DNA of 64,000 bases from Albula goreensis (lineage: Eukaryota > Chordata > Actinopteri > Albuliformes > Albulidae). The notes beneath the pieces were generated by a model. That model was not told the DNA's origin and did no database searches. It worked only from the letters and a program-made list of their open reading frames with translations. Below are positions 52,101 to 63,885 of this stretch, one piece after another. Position 1 is the stretch's first letter. The number at the start of each line of letters is the position of its first letter. Position numbers and translations under genes: made by a program. The DNA lies in contig CM040745.1 of NCBI GenBank assembly GCA_022829145.1, forward strand, positions 37,134,841 to 37,198,840, in the 5' to 3' direction.

Positions 52101-52156
52101 ATCTTAATTATCTGTGTTTACATGAGGTCAGAGGGCGAGGTCAGTGTAAGGAATGA

Positions 52157-52160
<4 letters not shown>

Positions 52161-52203
<43 letters not shown>
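52161..52203. repeat. (TG)n microsatellite
   Basis: An uninterrupted TG run of about 21 units directly beside the Gypsy integrase fossil. Confidence 0.97.
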
Positions 52204-52204
<1 letters not shown>

Positions 52205-52700
52205 CCATTATGGAGGCCACGTCTTCTGGTTTTGAAGTCTGGATTAAAGCTTCTGCTAGTCTTTCCACTAAACCATTAGAGGCCGGATGATAGAGAGCTA
52301 ACTTAAACATGTTTCACTCCATTAGACGGACATGATATTTCAAGATCCCGCGACAGCAGCTGTGAACCACTGTCAGAAACGACCACTTGAGGAGGCCAAA
52401 AATGTCAGACATGCCTCAAAAAGATCCTGCACTGGAATTTGACCTTCGCTTGGCTGGGACTCTCTGGTTAACATGATTAGGCATCAATTACCAGTGAGAA
52501 CTACTGCCGTTTTCCTTTTTTTTTCTGCTAAATCTACATGCACTCTTTCCCAGGGATGCTCTGGCCACTTCCAGTGAAAAGGGAAAGGAAAGCAGCAGAT
52601 AGTCTCAGCTAGATCGAAGGTATACATACAGACAGCTGAATCAGCGTACTTATCCAGGCCTGGGGGAGGAACCCTTAAAGATGGACCAGTCTATCTGAGG
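52205..52700 (-). mobile_element. Ty3/Gypsy integrase fossil
   Basis: On the minus strand, motifs of a Ty3/Gypsy integrase core are seen in order: a WxWPxxPWERVHxD-like block near 52550, a VVSDSGSQ-like block near 52370, and YHPASNGLVERL near 52270-52300. The copy is broken in several places and its other parts (capsid, protease, reverse transcriptase, LTRs) were not found nearby. It is old and inactive. Confidence 0.8.
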
Positions 52701-53029
52701 ATTCAAAACACCCTTGGGAGTTCAGATTCATGTTCTTTGGCCCAGAGCTAGGCTGTTCCCCTGGTTTGCTTCTCACACTTCTATTTGCTTGTAAACAGGA
52801 AGTAGGAATAAAGGGAAGTAGTCTGTTTTGCCAAAGTCGGGCTGTGGGATAAAACATTCCCTTTGATGGTGGAGTATATGTGGACTCAGTGCTTTGTTGC
52901 ACCATGTTGGGCAGGTTACATGTCAACAGTATTTTAGTAGTACCTTCTGGAGACTGCCATGGTTTAAGTCCCCTGCCACATAAGTGCAGACTTTCTTGTT
53001 TGTTGATAGCTTCAGACGGTTAGTGCATT

Positions 53030-53400
53030 CGGTCCTTGCGGTGGGATGTAAAAACGGAATTCTCTCGGGAGATACTCAGGTCTGCATTTGATTACCAGGT
53101 GCTCCCGTTCCCGAACAAACTGCGAGACGTTTCCCACATCCGTGCGCCGGGAGTCGTTGAAAGGATGGACACGCCGCCTCCGTTCCCCTTACCGGTGGCG
53201 GTCACGGTACGGTCCGCGCAATGTACAGGGGATCCGCTAACCTGAAAAGCCCTGTCTGAGTCAGTGTTGGGACCCGGCCAGATTTCAGTGAGGCGGAAAA
53301 ACAAAGCAGTCCCTGTCGTCACTCTGAAACGTGATGCGGCCATTAAGTTCATCGGGTTGTTCAAGTGCGGGAAGGCCGGCCAGCGGAGCGCTGCGGATGA
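53030..53400. other. GC-rich block, candidate conserved element
   Basis: A CpG-containing, high-complexity island in AT-rich DNA, about 6 kb beyond the angiopoietin 3' end. No gene family was recognised in any frame. Confidence 0.2.
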
Positions 53401-55149
53401 GGCTGGGATAGCCTGTGATCAATGATATTGATTAATGATTCTCATTTTAACACATTACATTTATATTAATAAGTATATTTTTTAATGATTAATGTATTTC
53501 TCATTTTATCATGCCTGTAACACATTGGAAAGTGCCTGCATTTAACAGAGTAACATATTGGTAGGGGCCTCTGCATGAAGAAGGGTTAAATACACGTAAT
53601 ATGGACAAATTGCTTTGCTTAAGATGACCCAGGTTGCTGAGTTCAGATGGCATAGGTCAGTCTCAGGTAGGCTCTGGGTAATTCTGTCTTCCATGCACAG
53701 ATACACACACCGTTGAAGCTCTGTTCAGTATCTTGTATTTAAAACAGTGAAGGAAAGATTTTTTAGTTAACACAAAATGTTGCAGCTTTCGGGGGAGAAA
53801 TATGACGTGTTGTGGTTTGTTAACTAAGATGGTAAACTGAAGCTGTTGAACTGAAACGTCAGAGTGAATGTTGAACTGAATACTGAAAAGATGGAATGAA
53901 ATATAAATAAACCACACTGCGAGCCCACCAGGTTCTGATTGCGGTCTCTTACTTTCTTCCATATTCTTCTTTTAATTCGGTGATTGTGTGAGTTTCGTAT
54001 AAAAATGGAGCTGATTCCTATTACTCTTTCGTTTCCTGATTTATCACTGTGGACACTCCTTTCACCAGCCACTAAGCTCCTACTGCACAGAAAGTCAATT
54101 AAAGATACAGAAGGGAGATACTGGTCCTCCATGATATTGATTCCATGCACAAATAATGTAATATTTATGCACGAAATGGTCCAGACCCCAAATATTTTGA
54201 CCAAACACCATCTTCTCATGTCAAATCAGCGTCCTGATTGTGTGTGTGTGCGTGCGTGTGTGCGTGTGCATATTGAAAAGGGAGCTCCATAAAAAAGTTG
54301 TGTTTTTTACTCTTTGTGCTCTTGCAGCATGTTATGCAATAACTGGAACAATGTTGATAAATATGATTTTAAAAAATCATTTACTGGTAAAACTTAAACA
54401 GAACCTCTTTAATGATACCGGTCATTCGCTTATTAATCTAAAGACTGATTAATCTAAATCTTTACTCATTACTCAACACTCATTACACCAAACACATTAG
54501 ATACTAATTTTGTTACATTATATACTACTCCATGAAAAAAAAAACGGTATAAACAGACACAATAACGATTCTAGATAGATGCAATCAAAGTAAGTGCTTC
54601 CATACGAGAGTTTTCCCCACAATCGCTACAGATCTGGCAGTGTGCAAGTTTGAGCAAGTTGATGACAGGATTGTGGTAAGAAAACCTGGCCAGATATTAA
54701 GTGCATGGTTGATAAGATGCACTTTGCATTGCATTACTGATAAAAATGCATTTATGAATTCAGGGCAGGGCATAAATATTGGCCGGTTTACAGGGTTTTG
54801 CTGAGTTGCTTGAGGATGTTATGCAAATTTAAACACGAGCAACAAACTTACACCTAGGTTCTTTTGTTTGTTTTTTTTTGTTGTTTTTTTTTGCGCCAGA
54901 CAATACCTTTAGGTTTGGTATTTTTCATTCTGTTGCGTTATACAGACTTTTGTAGTTGATCAGGTTACCATCCTCACAGGATGTGTAGCCCTCCTGACCA
55001 ATGGCTGCAGGAAGAAAGGACACAATTAACCAATCAAATCAAGTCTGAATCCAATCAAATATAGTGCAGACCCTGGCCTTACCCCCACAAAAGAAGGTTG
55101 GGGCCACAGTGGAACGGCAAAACAACCTATGAGAAACAGACAAAGAGGA

Positions 55150-55245
55150 AACCTGGGGAGGAATGAGACTTAAGGGGGCATCCTCTTCTGTCTGGCCCTG
55201 GTTGTGAGTTTGTGACCAACATGGACCAACATGGTCAACCAGTAA
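55150..55245 (+). repeat. LINE 3' end, same family as 39745-40085
   Basis: The block tctgtctggccctggttgtg followed by agtttgtgaccaacatgg matches the 3' UTR of the LINE fragment at 40020-40075. Only the last 100 bases are present, as in 5'-truncated insertions. Confidence 0.6.
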
Positions 55246-55799
55246 AATGGCAATACATTCAATATCAGAGTTTGTAACGACTGACAAATGTGCATTTGTG
55301 TTATTGGCTGACCAGGGAAGGATCACCACTGGGACTGAAAATAAAGCACCAGAAGAAGAAATACTTTCAATTATCTTATCACTTGGACAGGCTCACAAAA
55401 ATGCATACTATGAAAATCACAACCAACATTAGAAAACCTCAGAGATTAAAAACAATTACTGTGAAACCAAAGACTATATCAGTATTTGAGTAACTTGAGT
55501 GAGTAAGCATTTTCCAAGAAGGACAAGAAAGTTATTTCTGTGTCAGGTTTTTGGATCTTTTTGAATTGTCAACAGTGAATGTTTTTTATACTTGTATTTT
55601 TGTTGGCATATGGAAAAGAAATCAGCACAAATACTTGAAGCAGACATTCCACTTTGATAAGAACTTCAACTCTGTACTCTCCTTACTAGTGGTGTGTCTA
55701 CATGCGTAAGGTTTTTGTATGTGCAGGAGGAACCTTTGAGGAACCAGGTTGTTTTATGCTATCAATGGTTGTGAATTGGACATTAGGAGAAGGCCTAAA

Positions 55800-56220
55800 T
55801 GAACTGTGTGGCACCGGGAGAGGTGGAGGGAGGAGCAAGCTCCACAGCTCCTCCCATTGTACCGCTTTCAGTCTCCTGGTTTCCTCCCTCAGCCTGGAGA
55901 GTTAACCGGAGCTGCAACAACAGTGACCTCACGAACAGGCAGCCTCACCTGAGAGTGATTTCAAATCAACTCAGCTGTGAGCACTTGACTTCAGTTAGGC
56001 CATTTATTTAAGCACAGCCTGAGAGTTTGAGAAGAGACTTTTGGTTTTGTCTTTGGGCTTTGGTGTGGCTGTGCTGGTTTTTGAGTTTCACCCTGTTTTG
56101 TGACTTTTTCCCCTCTGAGAAGAGGTAAATTAAAAGGCCTTTGGCTACTTTTTATTTCTTTTTTTGGGTATTACTTCTACTCACCACCTGGCTTGGTGGC
56201 CACACTGGGCAACCAGTTTG
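55800..56220 (+). mobile_element. LTR-like interspersed repeat, plus-strand copy
   Basis: Begins near tgtgtggcaccgggagag and runs through gtggagggaggagc, tttcctccctcag, agctgtgagcacttgac, a TATA-like atttatttaa near 56005-56015 and a polyadenylation-like aaattaaaagg. The same series of blocks appears on the minus strand at 7000-7660. The layout suits an LTR but no target duplication was found. Fossil of uncertain family. Confidence 0.4.
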
Positions 56221-56340
56221 TTTGGAAGATTTGGGGGCAGAAAATGATATTAGAGGAAAGAAACCTGCAGAGAGGAAAGTCTTTACCAAAGTGAAGGATC
56301 CCTTTAAATACATATTTGGATCTGACTATGTGACAGATAC

Positions 56341-56366
56341 TTTTTTTTTTTTTTTTTTTTTTTTTT
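56341..56366. repeat. Poly(T) run
   Basis: Twenty-six T residues in a row; possibly the tail of a reverse-transcribed insertion on the minus strand. Confidence 0.9.
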
Positions 56367-57949
56367 CATCCTTTTTACTTGTTAGATGTCATTTGACTTC
56401 TTGTTTGATAAATCACAAAACATAACACTGATATTATTGGTCCTCCCCTGAAAAGGTTGGAATATCCAGAGTGGATCTTAGAAATTCTTTGAGTGAATTC
56501 AGGGTCCAAAATCTATAAAAAGCACAATTTTTGAAGGCATTCAGGGGGTATTCAGAGTAAAGGTACATGTAAGTGTTACAGCTGCACTGCTTCTACAAAC
56601 ATGTAGAAGCTTCAACCAGTTGTTTTGACATCTACAAGGCAATTTCAGATCTTTATTTGATAGCTACTTCAATTACTAGTCTGGATTTCTTTTTCTTAAT
56701 TTAAAATGACTTTGTCACAAGGGAGTGTTTGGCTATTAAGCCACTGATTATGTGTCTGACTTCTCTCATAACTTTGACAAAAACAAGACTTGATGTTCAC
56801 TGGAATCAACCCTCAGTGTCTGTAGCCATGTTGCCTAGCTGAATGCTGTCAGTTGAACATACAAATCCAGTCTTGGCAATTTTAAAGCGTAGTGTGAAAA
56901 AGCATTCCTGGAAAAACAAATTGGACTTGAGCATTAAAGTCTACTCTCAGACACAGCCAAACAATGGTTAAGATCAATCATTAAATGAGAAGTATTTATC
57001 CCTTTTGAAGCTGAATGGGCATGCGTAATCTTGATTATTTAAGTCTGGATCTATTTCACAATGCTGTTAAGGAACCGAGACGGCTGTATTCAATTAACCC
57101 ATTAATTGAATTTTGGCTAACATCAGGTTAGTCTGAATTTGTTCAACCTGGCATAAAAGGGGTCTAGTACGAAGCTATACTGCATTATTCCAATATGATG
57201 TAGATTAAAGTCATTTTTCAGTGAGTTACATGTGTGAAATGAACAAATGGTCCATTTGGAACTGTGAGTCTGATAAGGAAAACAATCTGTTGGGATTCAG
57301 AGTGTGATCCACCCAGCTTGGATTTCATGGCCAAAGAGCAGTTTTTCCAAGGACTGGGCACAGATTTAGAGTGTAAAATAATTTTTTGGATTTTGTTTAC
57401 ATCAAAAACAAATGTGCCCATTTTATGATAACCATATTTGCATATACACAGATTTTTTACTAAAATGTATGTCCTCTTTGTGTTTACTTTTTGTTAGCAT
57501 TGTGCCATTGAGTCCCTTTTTCTGTGCTTTGTACTGCCCACTTTAAGTTGTAACACCCATGGAGAAATTTCTGCAAAAATAGTTTGTGTTAACAATCCTG
57601 ACTCCTGCTGCCTATAATTTACAATAATTATTACATTTTTAACAAACTTGTGAAATAATTTCAATAAACAACTTTAGTTGGTCTTTTGACCTAAATCACT
57701 GTATTTGCTCTCAGTAGAGACCGATGGGGACTAGAACTTAAAATGGCTCCCTCTTCCTAAAAATGAGTCCTTTCTCCACCTCCTCCACTGTAGGGAGAAA
57801 GAGAAAGTTTATTCTTTATCAGCTGAGGAATTCACTGTCATCTGCTGGGTCTGTAGCTCTGGTCTTACCATATCCAGAGGCTGTAGTGGGTCCCACTGTT
57901 TCAATGTACAAATTTAATGGAGAGTAACAGTAAAGGAATGAAGAGGCAA

Positions 57950-58043
57950 ATTCAGACCTGTGCTTAAGTGCTTTTTTCGCATAACTTTTCATTGCGAGAA
58001 TGGGAGACTTGCGCAGAAAATGCACTTAAGTGCAGGTCTGAAT
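57950..58043. mobile_element. Short hairpin (MITE-like) element
   Basis: The ends are attcagacctgtgcttaag and its near complement cttaagtgcaggtctgaat, with matching inner cgca and tgcg, so nearly 30 bases at each end can pair around a loop of about 35. It is either a tiny palindromic transposon or a structured sequence. Confidence 0.65.
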
Positions 58044-58399
58044 CCAGCCTGAAGTGTGCATAATGTTTATAGAACATTCTAGAGAGGTTCTTGGGACACA
58101 AGCAGGTCTCTACCCCCACATTTAGTGAAAACCTAAATGAGTTCTGTGTTGTCTTAATGAGATCCAAGTTTTGTACCCATTTTGTGTTCATGCTCCATCT
58201 TCTGCTTAAATGAGTGAATTTTTTTTATGTCCTGATTAATGTATATTTGTTAAAATAATGTTGAAAAGCACATATGTGGATCAGTATTAATTTATTCTTA
58301 AACTGATAAAGCACTGAAATGTGAGAGAAAAATTAGGTGAATCTATCATTTTACAATTAATACATTTGAAGTCATATTCTTTACCATGGTTATATTCCA

Positions 58400-59646
58400 A
58401 AAGATAGACGTTTATGTTCTATTAATTTATCTTTGAATGTCATAAAGTGCATCTCAAAAAAATCCCAGCATCTCACAAAACAAATCTATAAGCATTCATC
58501 TAACATTCAGAACATTCACATACTTTTAGGAGAACATATTAGGACACAACAGAATAACTGTTATCAAGCGATACACATGCCTGTTCATTTTAAACAATTT
58601 GACAATTATTGTTACAGACTGAATACAACACACAAGAGACACAATCCAGTTATGATATTGAACAAAATCAAAACATTTGCCATACATCATCATTAAAAAA
58701 AACTATATAGACATAATGTCTATTATAAGTGAAAACTTTTCTACATGTATATTACAAATACCAACCTACATCATAACTCTTTGTAAGATATCCTTCACGT
58801 GTGATTTGTGGAAGATGAAACTGTATGTATCAGAGCCAATCTCCTTTTGTATGTGTATTTAATGTTTATTGCGTTTTCATGATATTTGTTGAATGTTAGT
58901 ATGTGAAGGATGTTAAAGTTTGGAGATAGAAGGTCGAAGAATAAGACATGACAGGAATACAAATATTTTCAGTTCGAGATAACGGTAACTTAAGTTTTCA
59001 AAATAGTAGGTTCAATTGCCTTAATAAACATACTGGCGGTTTGTTAGTAAAACACATGCATAAAAGTTGAAAAAGTTGCTGAAAACATCACAACGGTTCA
59101 CTCACAAATAAAAAATACCTCATTTAATAACAAAAAACAAAATGATGGCAGAAACTATTAGGAATGACGAGCAATGTACAAATAACAGAGAAAGTTTCTG
59201 ACAGTTTCGGTCCATTGGTCACATAAACAGAAGTCCATTGGGATCTTGGCTGTTGAACGCGGTTCCCTTTCTTGTGTTGCGTAACTCAGTCCTGACCGAT
59301 AGCTCACTTGGGTAATAAGCTACCTTTTGTTCCGCACTAGAGCATTGGTCTTTTCAACACTGTCTATATCAGTATACATCGAAAAAAAAACATCCACGTG
59401 TCGTGATGTTTAGCATTAAAAAATGAGAAAAAAAAATCAAGGCAAAGATTTCATGAAAGCTGCCAAAACAAAGACATCCCCCATCTATCGGTCTCTGGGT
59501 CCAATAAGCCCAACGCATCTGTCCAGTAAGTGATTGATTGGGGGCTTTGAAGATCTGATTTAAACGTTGTCGCTCAGAAGATGAAGATGCATTTTTTCGT
59601 GCTCTCGGAGGTTAGAGGCACGTTCTCGCCTCTCATAGCTCGGCGC
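58400..59646 (-). other. Angiopoietin 3' untranslated region (probable)
   Basis: AT-rich sequence after the stop codon with no other gene. A possible minus-strand AATAAA lies at 58865-58870, about 780 bases after the stop. The true 3' end is not known. Confidence 0.4.
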
Positions 59647-59807
59647 TCAGAAGTCGGACGGCCGGATCATCATGGTTGTGGCACGCAGGGAGTAGCTGGG
59701 CCCGCGGAAGTGGTGCCACTTTATGCCGTTCAGCTTGCGGATGTTGTGGCCCACTGTGTAGTACATGCCGTTGAGATTGGAAAGGCCGCACGCGTCAAAC
59801 CACCAGC
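59647..59807 (-). CDS. angpt4: Angiopoietin last exon
   Basis: On the minus strand the acceptor ends in cttgtag. The exon completes a split Gly codon and encodes WWFDACGLSNLNGMYY, then IRKLNGIKWHHFRGPSYSL, then RATTMMIRPSDF and TGA at 59649-59647. Confidence 0.92.
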
Positions 59808-61365
59808 CTACAAGAAATGGACAAACAGTCTGTATAAAATCCCATGCCAACAACAGATGTATACAATATATTTCTTGTGGTAAATTGGGCAAATGAGAAA
59901 AAAATATACAGTGAAATCAAAATTTAGTTTAAAGAAATGTAATCACCTGTTGATTGAGGGATGAGACATTTTTCGACTGTAACGACTCTAACTATTGTCA
60001 CTAGCACTACTGCTTTTCACGAGGGAAGTTGATCATTTAATCCTGACTAGGAATGTAACCCCTACCCTCTCCCATACACCTGTTTGTGTTCTGGCACCTC
60101 CTTTAATTAATTAAAGATAAAATGATAAAATATTAAAATATTTAAATAAAGTAATTCATTATAAAAATGTCCATAAAGAATAATATACACCTTGAAAATG
60201 TCATAACCTAAGACTTAACAAACACACAAACCACACTCATGGTAGTTTGTGTAGCCTCCTTGCAACATGTCCTTATTTGGTTGTTGTGAGGTGGCTTGCT
60301 TATAAATCAGCAAAGTTAATTTTATGCGGAAGGACTCAGCAATGCCTTAAAAAGAATGGTATTCAATGCGAAGAGAAACACCAGACCTGATTAAAGGAAA
60401 CAACCTGATCTGGTTAAGTGCATTACATTTTAATTATTGCTTCCTCTCAATGTTTCCACTATTAATCTTAAAATAGACCTAATGAATCACTTTTGCATCT
60501 GGCAATGCATTCTGGCAACAGATTTTTAGAGATTAAACAAGTGGTTTCGACCACCTGCTATATGCATTGCCAAAATGTGGATTCATTTAGCCATTCATTT
60601 CAATATAAGAGAAGCACACTCAGCTACCATCACTCTGTACTTGCTAAAATTGCAATTGACTAAGCTCTTTGCCATATTTCTCTCTTCATATTTGAACAAA
60701 AAATATATTTTGTTAAATATGATTGCCACTTTTGATTTCCTTCCCCCAACACAACATGAGAAAAATGACCTCTTCCTAAATTTATGTCATACCTTTGGTT
60801 GCTTTTATACAAGGGTTGGATCAACTTACATCCTGGCTCAACCCATTCCACTATTCCTTATGTATACATGTTTAATTTTGTGTAAGTTAGAGGTCTAACA
60901 GTACACCAAACAATGGTTTGGTTGGGGTCATGGTCCAATTTTTGTCACAGGACAGCTGTAAAACTAAATGGTTGGTTATTTTAAAAGACTAGAGGATTAT
61001 TTATTCGTCATGGCATGTATAACTATTTGAGTAAATTGTCTAACTGAGAACAGTTAACAGCTTCAGTTCTGGAACTGTGGTTGGAAAGAAAACCAACATA
61101 GCGGTCTCATAGGACTGAGTCTGGGAACCACAGCCCTAGTGTGTGTGTGTGTGTGTGTGTGTGTGCGTACATAGAATTTCTGGGGTTGGTCTTAATGTGA
61201 AGCAGTGAAGGCGTTAGCGTAGCGAGGCTCTTACCCCCAGTTAGCATTAGCGCACACTTGCACAGGCAGTTGTCATTGTCGGAATCGCGCGTGCTGAAGC
61301 CAGTGCCGTGGGACACCAGGCTGCTCTGCTGCCCTGCGGTGCCACTGTAACCCCGGAGAAACAGC
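59647..61365 (-). CDS. angpt4: Angiopoietin, last two exons (ANGPT4- or ANGPT1-type), partial
   Basis: Exons 61365-61235 and 59807-59647 encode the C-terminal 96 residues of the fibrinogen-like domain that binds the Tie2 receptor. Seen are GYSGTAGQQSS, the calcium-loop DSDNDNCLCKCA, GGWWFDACGLSNLNG, LNGIKWHHFRGPSYSL and TTMMIRPSDF. All four expected cysteines are present. The paralogue is uncertain: GYSGTAG, SDNDNCLC and ACGLSNLNG resemble ANGPT4, while KLNGIKWHxFxGPSYSLR and TTMMIRPxDF resemble ANGPT1. Linkage to rims4 favours angpt4. Angiopoietins are secreted ligands that control vessel maturation. Exons for the coiled coil and the first half of the domain lie beyond position 64000. Confidence 0.8.
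59808..61234 (-). other. Angiopoietin last intron
   Basis: 1.4 kb of AT-rich intron. A TG microsatellite lies at 61139-61165, close to the splice donor. Nothing else was recognised. Confidence 0.8.
61139..61165. repeat. (TG)n microsatellite
   Basis: About 13 TG units, roughly 70 bases inside the intron from the penultimate angiopoietin exon. Confidence 0.95.
61235..61365 (-). CDS. angpt4: Angiopoietin penultimate exon
   Basis: On the minus strand the acceptor reads tttctccag and the donor gtaagag. It encodes 43 whole codons, LFLRGYSGTAGQQSS to ALMLTG, in phase 1 at both ends, matching the intron positions of mammalian ANGPT genes. Confidence 0.9.
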
Positions 61366-61622
61366 CTGGAGAAACAAAATGGAGTTTAAACATCACTGTT
61401 TTAAATTGTGATTCCTAATACAGCCATGTATATGTAGATGTACCAGTGAATCAGTGAGTATCTCTCTTACAGAGATGCAGCCCAAACTTGGATAAAGGAC
61501 AGAATGATGTTTGGGTGGCTTTGCCCTCTCTTACTTTCTTGTTTTTTTCACAGGTGCACAGTTACTACTACAAAACAATACCATGCAAAATATTAAGGTA
61601 ATTTGGTAAGATGCTGAACTGG

Positions 61623-61880
61623 AGCAGCCAGTAGTCTAGTGGCTAAGGTACTCCTAGGACTCCTGAGGTTGGTGGTTCAAGCCCCATTGCTGTCTAGGCT
61701 AACCCCAAAGCCATTGCTGTTGGGTCACTTTGGATAAAAGTGCAAGGACTATACCCCTAACCCCAGGCTCAAGATCCTGCTCCCAGGGGGGACTGGCCCC
61801 TGGCCCCTGGCCCAAGCCAACCAACTGCAAGTTGCTTCAAATAAAAAGCAACACGTAAACAAATGTAACATAACTGTAAA
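61623..61880 (+). repeat. tRNA-derived SINE, second copy
   Basis: Same family as 16848-17085: tagtctagtggctaaggtac, the B-box ggtggttcaagcccc, cattgctgttgggtcacttt, and a diverged tail ctgcaagttgcttcaaataa. The internal ggcccctggcccctggccc is a local slip duplication. Confidence 0.8.
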
Positions 61881-61954
61881 AAGCTTCCTTGAATTTCAAT
61901 ATCTACACATCTGCACATCCTGCCAAGATCCCTTCTGCCTCAGCGAGCTGTCAC

Positions 61955-62290
61955 AAATGAGCCCCCTGATTAGAAATGCAACGTTTTGGAACGGCCCCGT
62001 CGGCATCCAAGCCCAAGCTCCATTGAGATGTTGCTGGCAGGATCTGGAACAAGCATTTCATGCTTGAAAACCCACAAACGTCAGTGAGCTGAAGCAGTTC
62101 TGCATGGAGGAGTGGGCCAAACTCATCCACGGTTCTGGGAGACACTGATCATTAGCTACAACAGCTGTTAGGTTCCATTCATAGGCTTTTAAGGTGGGGG
62201 GAACTACTTTTGCGCCACACAGTGGCATTAGGTGTTGTAAATCTAATTTTGAAACAAATAATGAAGTAAAATTATTGTTTTTTGTGAGTG
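61955..62290 (+). mobile_element. Tc1-like transposon relic, 3' end
   Basis: The phrases ccattgagatgttgctggca and catgcttgaaaacccacaaa correspond to PIEMLW and (V)HARKP at the end of the fish Tc1 transposase; agcagttctgcatggaggag followed by tgggccaaact gives QFCMEEWAKL. After the reading frame comes aactacttttgcgccacaca, the usual 3' flank. It is the same family as the relic at 4080 but only its 3' part. Confidence 0.85.
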
Positions 62291-63382
62291 GAGGTTCCCT
62301 TTTTATCTAATATTAGGATTAAGATTTGATAAACATTCAGTGTCAAAAATATACAAAAATATTGACAATAAAACAGATCTTTATGGGACTGTATATTTCA
62401 TAACATGAGGTATGGGCTGGGTCTGGATTGACTTGCCGTTCGGTCCGGATGCGGACCGAGGTCCAGACTTGCCATAAATCAATAATAATCAATTATTATT
62501 ACAAACACCACCCTCTGGTTACAGGGACCAATCAACACTCTCCAAAAAGGGAATCCCATGATGCATTGCTCTATTGTGTTGGCCCTGGCCTTTCAGCTGT
62601 CAATCACTGTAAGGTTACCAAAGTTACTTATCTAACCTTGTATACAGTGTTAATTTAGCTATTCTTTCATGTTTTTCTTCATAATTTTTTCCACATGCAA
62701 TTCATAAAAATTAGAATTACGTTTTAATTTAAAGCTCCTTAAATCTTTTGAAGAACTCAGAAAGTTAAGAATGTGTGTGAGAACTGCTCGGAACACGAAG
62801 ATCCAAACCAAGTTCATCTATAAAAAGGACTCTGAACTTTGCCTTTTGCCAAGTACTTCTCTGATGTCAGTTGTGATGGGTTCCAACATTATTTTGCTTG
62901 ACTCAAGCTGCACAGAAAACACTGTTGCCAAATGCTTTTGCTTATCATATAGTAGATCTTATCACAAAAGAAATATATGAATAAATGTTCACTTTAACAT
63001 CTACAGCGGAGTAGTGTTTGTGACAGCTCAATGAATAAATACTCCGCCTTGTTATATAAGAATAAAGAACACGCTATTCAGCAACAAGAAAACAAGATAA
63101 ATGGGCTTTGGTCTCTCTCTCACACGCTAAAACTTCAGATTCTTGCTGAGATCCATTTTATTTTGCATCTATTGCTGTTTTTACATTCTCAAAGGTTTAC
63201 AATATGTAAGAAAATAAAATATTCAATGCATGTGTTATAAATGAATACGAAACATACATTACTGTTGCTTCTTCACAAACACTTTTTTACATTTAACTGA
63301 TTAACTTAACTGATACCTGAAAGAAATCATTGTACAGTACAAATCCTATGTTAGTGAATCATAATGTACTGTACTCTTTCGA

Positions 63383-63408
63383 ACACACACACACACACAC
63401 ACACACAC
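63383..63408. repeat. (CA)n microsatellite
   Basis: About 13 CA units. Confidence 0.95.
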
Positions 63409-63885
63409 GCAGGTACCACATCAGTCTTTAATATAGACAAGATCATTAGAAAAATGACAAAATGCAAATACTGCAATATTTGTCTTGATGCTGGCACCAG
63501 GACAAATATAACGTGCCTGGTGAAAGATGTATCATGTCAGCGAAATACATCTGTCACGTTTGTACAGAGGTCGGTTACCCTAGCAGGACAAACCCATTGC
63601 ATAACTAAGGTAATATCAGGTCATAGGCAGCAGCTAGGTGCGCTAGCTCTTATATACAGCGTGGCTTTGGCGCCCACTATTCATTATGTTAGCGGTGGCC
63701 CCATCCGTCAGCACATACATGATGAATAGTCATGTGTAATGAGAAACTCCCCTCCGGGTATTTCTGCTACACAGGTGCAGCAACAGGTCAGCTAGTTTGT
63801 ATGGCTTAATTTCAAGATCAGGGAAGGAAGAACAGACTAGCCCACTGTCATACCGGAAAATGATACTTTTCCACTACACTAAAAA

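Noticed and set aside
52128-52310. A 60-codon minus-strand open frame as a gene
   Set aside because: It joins a Gypsy integrase fossil to a TG microsatellite.
54234-54292. Cys-Val-rich open frames
   Set aside because: They come from a TG/CG simple repeat.
63364-63729. A 121-codon open frame after the CA repeat
   Set aside because: It starts in low-complexity sequence, resembles no family I know and lies inside an angiopoietin intron. The block after 63480 might be regulatory DNA.
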